Of a DNA stretch of 64,000 bases, positions 62,372 through 64,000 are shown in pieces. Position 1 is the stretch's first letter. Every line of letters begins with the position of its first letter. The DNA comes from Bradyrhizobium sp. Ash2021 (GTDB lineage: Bacteria; Pseudomonadota; Alphaproteobacteria; Rhizobiales; Xanthobacteraceae). Under the pieces are notes generated by a model that saw only the letters and a program-made list of their open reading frames with translations, did not search any database and was not told the DNA's origin. The stretch is taken from NCBI RefSeq assembly GCF_031202265.1, contig NZ_CP100604.1, positions 2,028,501 to 2,092,500 on the forward strand. Direction: 5' to 3'. The position numbers and the translations under genes are program-made.

Positions 62372-62818
62372 CTACCTTCTCACCTTGAAAAACTCCTTGA
62401 GCAGCGACGCCGCCTCGGTCTCGCCGACCGCGGAGTAGACCTCGGGGACATGATGACAGGTGGGGGAGGCAAAGAACCGCACGCCGGAATCGACCGCGCC
62501 GCCCTTGGGATCGGCCGCCCCGTAATACAGCCGCCGGATCCGCGCGAACGAGATCGCGGCCGCGCACATCGTGCACGGCTCCAGCGTGACATAGAGGTCG
62601 CAATCGACCAGCCGCTCGGTGCCGATGGCCTCGGCCGCCTGCCGGATTGCCAGAATCTCGGCATGGGCGGTCGGATCGCGGTCGGTCAGGGTCCGGTTGC
62701 CGGCGGTGGCGATGACGTCGTAACCCCTGACAATCACGCATCCGATCGGAACTTCACCCGCTTTTCCGGTGTTTTCGGCGGTTTTCAGGGCCAAATCCAT
62801 GAAAGAAGGGGCGGTCAT
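62372..62818 (-). CDS. tadA: tRNA adenosine deaminase TadA
   Basis: 148 residues. Zinc-dependent cytidine-deaminase fold: TAHAEILAIRQAAE (His ligand and catalytic Glu) and TLEPCTMCAAAISFARIRRL (two Cys ligands). Converts A34 to inosine in tRNA-Arg(ACG). GGAVDSGVRFF is family-typical. Start ATG 62818 (MTAPSFMDLALKTA); ATG 62830 is also possible. Divergent from the gene at 62984. Confidence 0.94.
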   Translation of the reverse strand: MTAPSFMDLALKTAENTGKAGEVPIGCVIVRGYDVIATAGNRTLTDRDPTAHAEILAIRQAAEAIGTERLVDCDLYVTLEPCTMCAAAISFARIRRLYYGAADPKGGAVDSGVRFFASPTCHHVPEVYSAVGETEAASLLKEFFKVRR

Positions 62819-62853
62819 GCCTCGTATCATCGGAAGAAACCTGCTATGAGGTG

Positions 62854-62898
62854 CGCCTTCAGCAAAAGTGGATACCGGTTTTGCGTGAGAATGCGCCT
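62854..62898. repeat. Intergenic repeat fragment sharing the TACCGGTTTTGCG core
   Basis: GCGCCTTCAGCAAAAGTGGA, TACCGGTTTTGCGTGAGAAT, GCGCC. Related to the AGCGTTTTC family. It lies between tadA and the gene at 62984. Confidence 0.7.
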
Positions 62899-62983
62899 TG
62901 AGCCAAGTGCGCGCGCGTTATCGCTATGACAGCCCATCCACGTCAGCCTGATCGCCATTTCATTCGTTTACGAGAGACCATTC

Positions 62984-64000
62984 ATGCCCCGCGATGATGA
63001 TAAAAACAACGATTCCCGCGGCCGGCGTGACCGCCCGTCCGGCGGCAAGGGCCGTTCCGGCGCCGCGCGCGGACCGGAGAAGAAATTCGCCAAGCGCGGC
63101 TTTGCCGGCAAAAGCGACGGCGCCAAATCCTTCGGCAAGAAGCCTTATGCCGGCGGCGGCAAGCCTTACGCCGGCAATCGCGACGATCGTCCGCCGCGCC
63201 GCGATTATGGCGACGCGCCGCGGCCGCCGCGCTTCAATCGCGACGACCGTCCCGCCGGCGATCGTCCCGATCGTGGGCCGCGCAAGGAATTTCGGCCGCG
63301 CGAAGACCGTGGCGGCGACAAGCGCCCGTACACGCCGCGCGGCGATCGTCCGAACTTCAATCGCGACGACCGCGCGCCGCGCCGGGATCGCGACGATGCC
63401 CGTCCGGCCGCGCGATCATCCGACCGGAAATTCGGCGATAAAAAGCCTTACACGCCGCGCGACCGCGATGGCGAAAAGCGGCCCTATACCCCGCGCGGCG
63501 AAGGTTTTCGCAAGGACGGCGACCGGCCGCGCGGCGATCGCCCGTACAGCCCGCGGCCCTCGCGTGATGGCGATCGCCCCGACCGCAAGTTTGGCGGCGA
63601 CAAGAAATTCTCCCGTGGCGCGCCGGACCGTGGTCCGCGCAAGGATTTTGGCAGCCGCCCGGACGGTGGCCGGAATCGCGACGCGGGAGATCGCGGCGAT
63701 TCCAAGCCGTGGCAAAAGCGCGATGATCGTGGCGAACGCGATTCCCGCCCGCCGCGTGACGGTGCGCGGAATTTCGACAAGCCGCGTTTTGACAAACCTC
63801 GCTACGACAAGCCGCGCGACGATCGCCCGTCCGGAGACCGCCCGTTTCGTGAGCGTCCGAAATTCGACCGTCCCCGCGAGGACCGTCCCCGCGAGGACCG
63901 TCCCAAATTCGACCGCCCGCGTCAGCGCCCGGAAGGCCGCACCGACTGGCAGGAACATCCGCGCAGCGAGGCCGGTGAGGATCGGCCGCGCCGCGAGAAC
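62984..64000 (+). CDS. Arg/Asp/Pro-rich N-terminal extension, probable RluB-type pseudouridine synthase (partial)
   Basis: 339 codons to the window edge with no stop. MPRDDDKNNDSRGRRDRPSG, then 300 residues of Arg, Asp, Gly, Pro and Lys with units such as RPYTPRGD, FDKPRYDKPRDDRP and PREDRPREDRPKFDRP. No folded domain is visible. In the Bradyrhizobium group a gene of this type next to tadA encodes a 23S rRNA pseudouridine synthase with a long disordered N-terminus; the catalytic part should follow 64000. Such arms bind RNA or DEAD-box partners and may phase-separate. Assignment rests on neighbour position and composition. Confidence 0.6.
   Translation, partial: MPRDDDKNNDSRGRRDRPSGGKGRSGAARGPEKKFAKRGFAGKSDGAKSFGKKPYAGGGKPYAGNRDDRPPRRDYGDAPRPPRFNRDDRPAGDRPDRGPRKEFRPREDRGGDKRPYTPRGDRPNFNRDDRAPRRDRDDARPAARSSDRKFGDKKPYTPRDRDGEKRPYTPRGEGFRKDGDRPRGDRPYSPRPSRDGDRPDRKFGGDKKFSRGAPDRGPRKDFGSRPDGGRNRDAGDRGDSKPWQKRDDRGERDSRPPRDGARNFDKPRFDKPRYDKPRDDRPSGDRPFRERPKFDRPREDRPREDRPKFDRPRQRPEGRTDWQEHPRSEAGEDRPRREN

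Overview
The window reads as chromosome of a GC-rich alphaproteobacterium of the Bradyrhizobium / Rhodopseudomonas group (Nitrobacteraceae). The evidence is gene content (HisZ, CheZ ending in a DDIDALFD tail, CbtA/CbtB, DUF2076, DUF2093, DUF4170, DUF6101, TIGR02001-like porin), a fluoroacetate dehalogenase very close to the R. palustris enzyme as I remember it, and palindromic intergenic repeats typical of that group. No rRNA, tRNA, CRISPR array or intact insertion sequence was seen.

Layout. 0-5.7 kb: two MaoC hydratases, an acyl-lipid desaturase, ribosomal protein L36, a TPR protein, small exported proteins, an alpha/beta hydrolase and a cytochrome c. 5.9-11.1 kb: glycolate oxidase glcD-glcE-glcF with an acyltransferase-3 membrane gene between glcD and glcE. 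11.3-18.4 kb: a lysine-rich histone-H1-like protein, an outer-membrane protein, an HPP membrane protein, an SbmA/BacA-like ABC exporter, an LctP lactate/glycolate permease and a META-like secreted protein. 18.4-20.3 kb: decayed DNA with an IS30-type transposase remnant and a methyltransferase fragment fused to the 3' end of tenA. 20.5-31.6 kb: exported proteins, a peptidoglycan amidase, a cobalt-uptake operon (two small coupled genes, cbtB, cbtA), a CrtI-like oxidoreductase, groES-groEL under a CIRCE element, and cheZ. 31.9-40.9 kb: L,D-transpeptidase, DUF2076, a GT2 transferase plus ChbG/HpnK deacetylase, hisZ-hisG, rsmE and ubiA. 40.9-46.1 kb: an accessory block of two modules, CopG regulator plus PHB-depolymerase-like esterase, and DUF305 plus beta-propeller plus cytochrome P460, bounded by direct repeats. 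46-52.8 kb: pmbA, an inositol-phosphatase-family enzyme, DUF4170, DUF374 acyltransferase, waaA and lpxK, a tightly overlapping envelope/lipid A run. 53-64 kb: hydrolases, xseA, a small regulator with its membrane partner, purD, acyl-CoA dehydrogenase, fluoroacetate dehalogenase, tadA, and the start of a gene with a very long Arg/Asp-rich N-terminus, probably a pseudouridine synthase.

How genes work together. GlcDEF with the nearby LctP-type permease suggests growth on glycolate or lactate. waaA, lpxK and the DUF374 acyltransferase build the lipid A-Kdo core. The GT2/deacetylase pair modifies a lipid-linked sugar or hopanoid. The most unusual segment is 40.96-46.10 kb, where two small modules sit between direct repeats, one repeat including the last codons of a neighbouring gene. 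All family assignments come from reading motifs; no database search was run.
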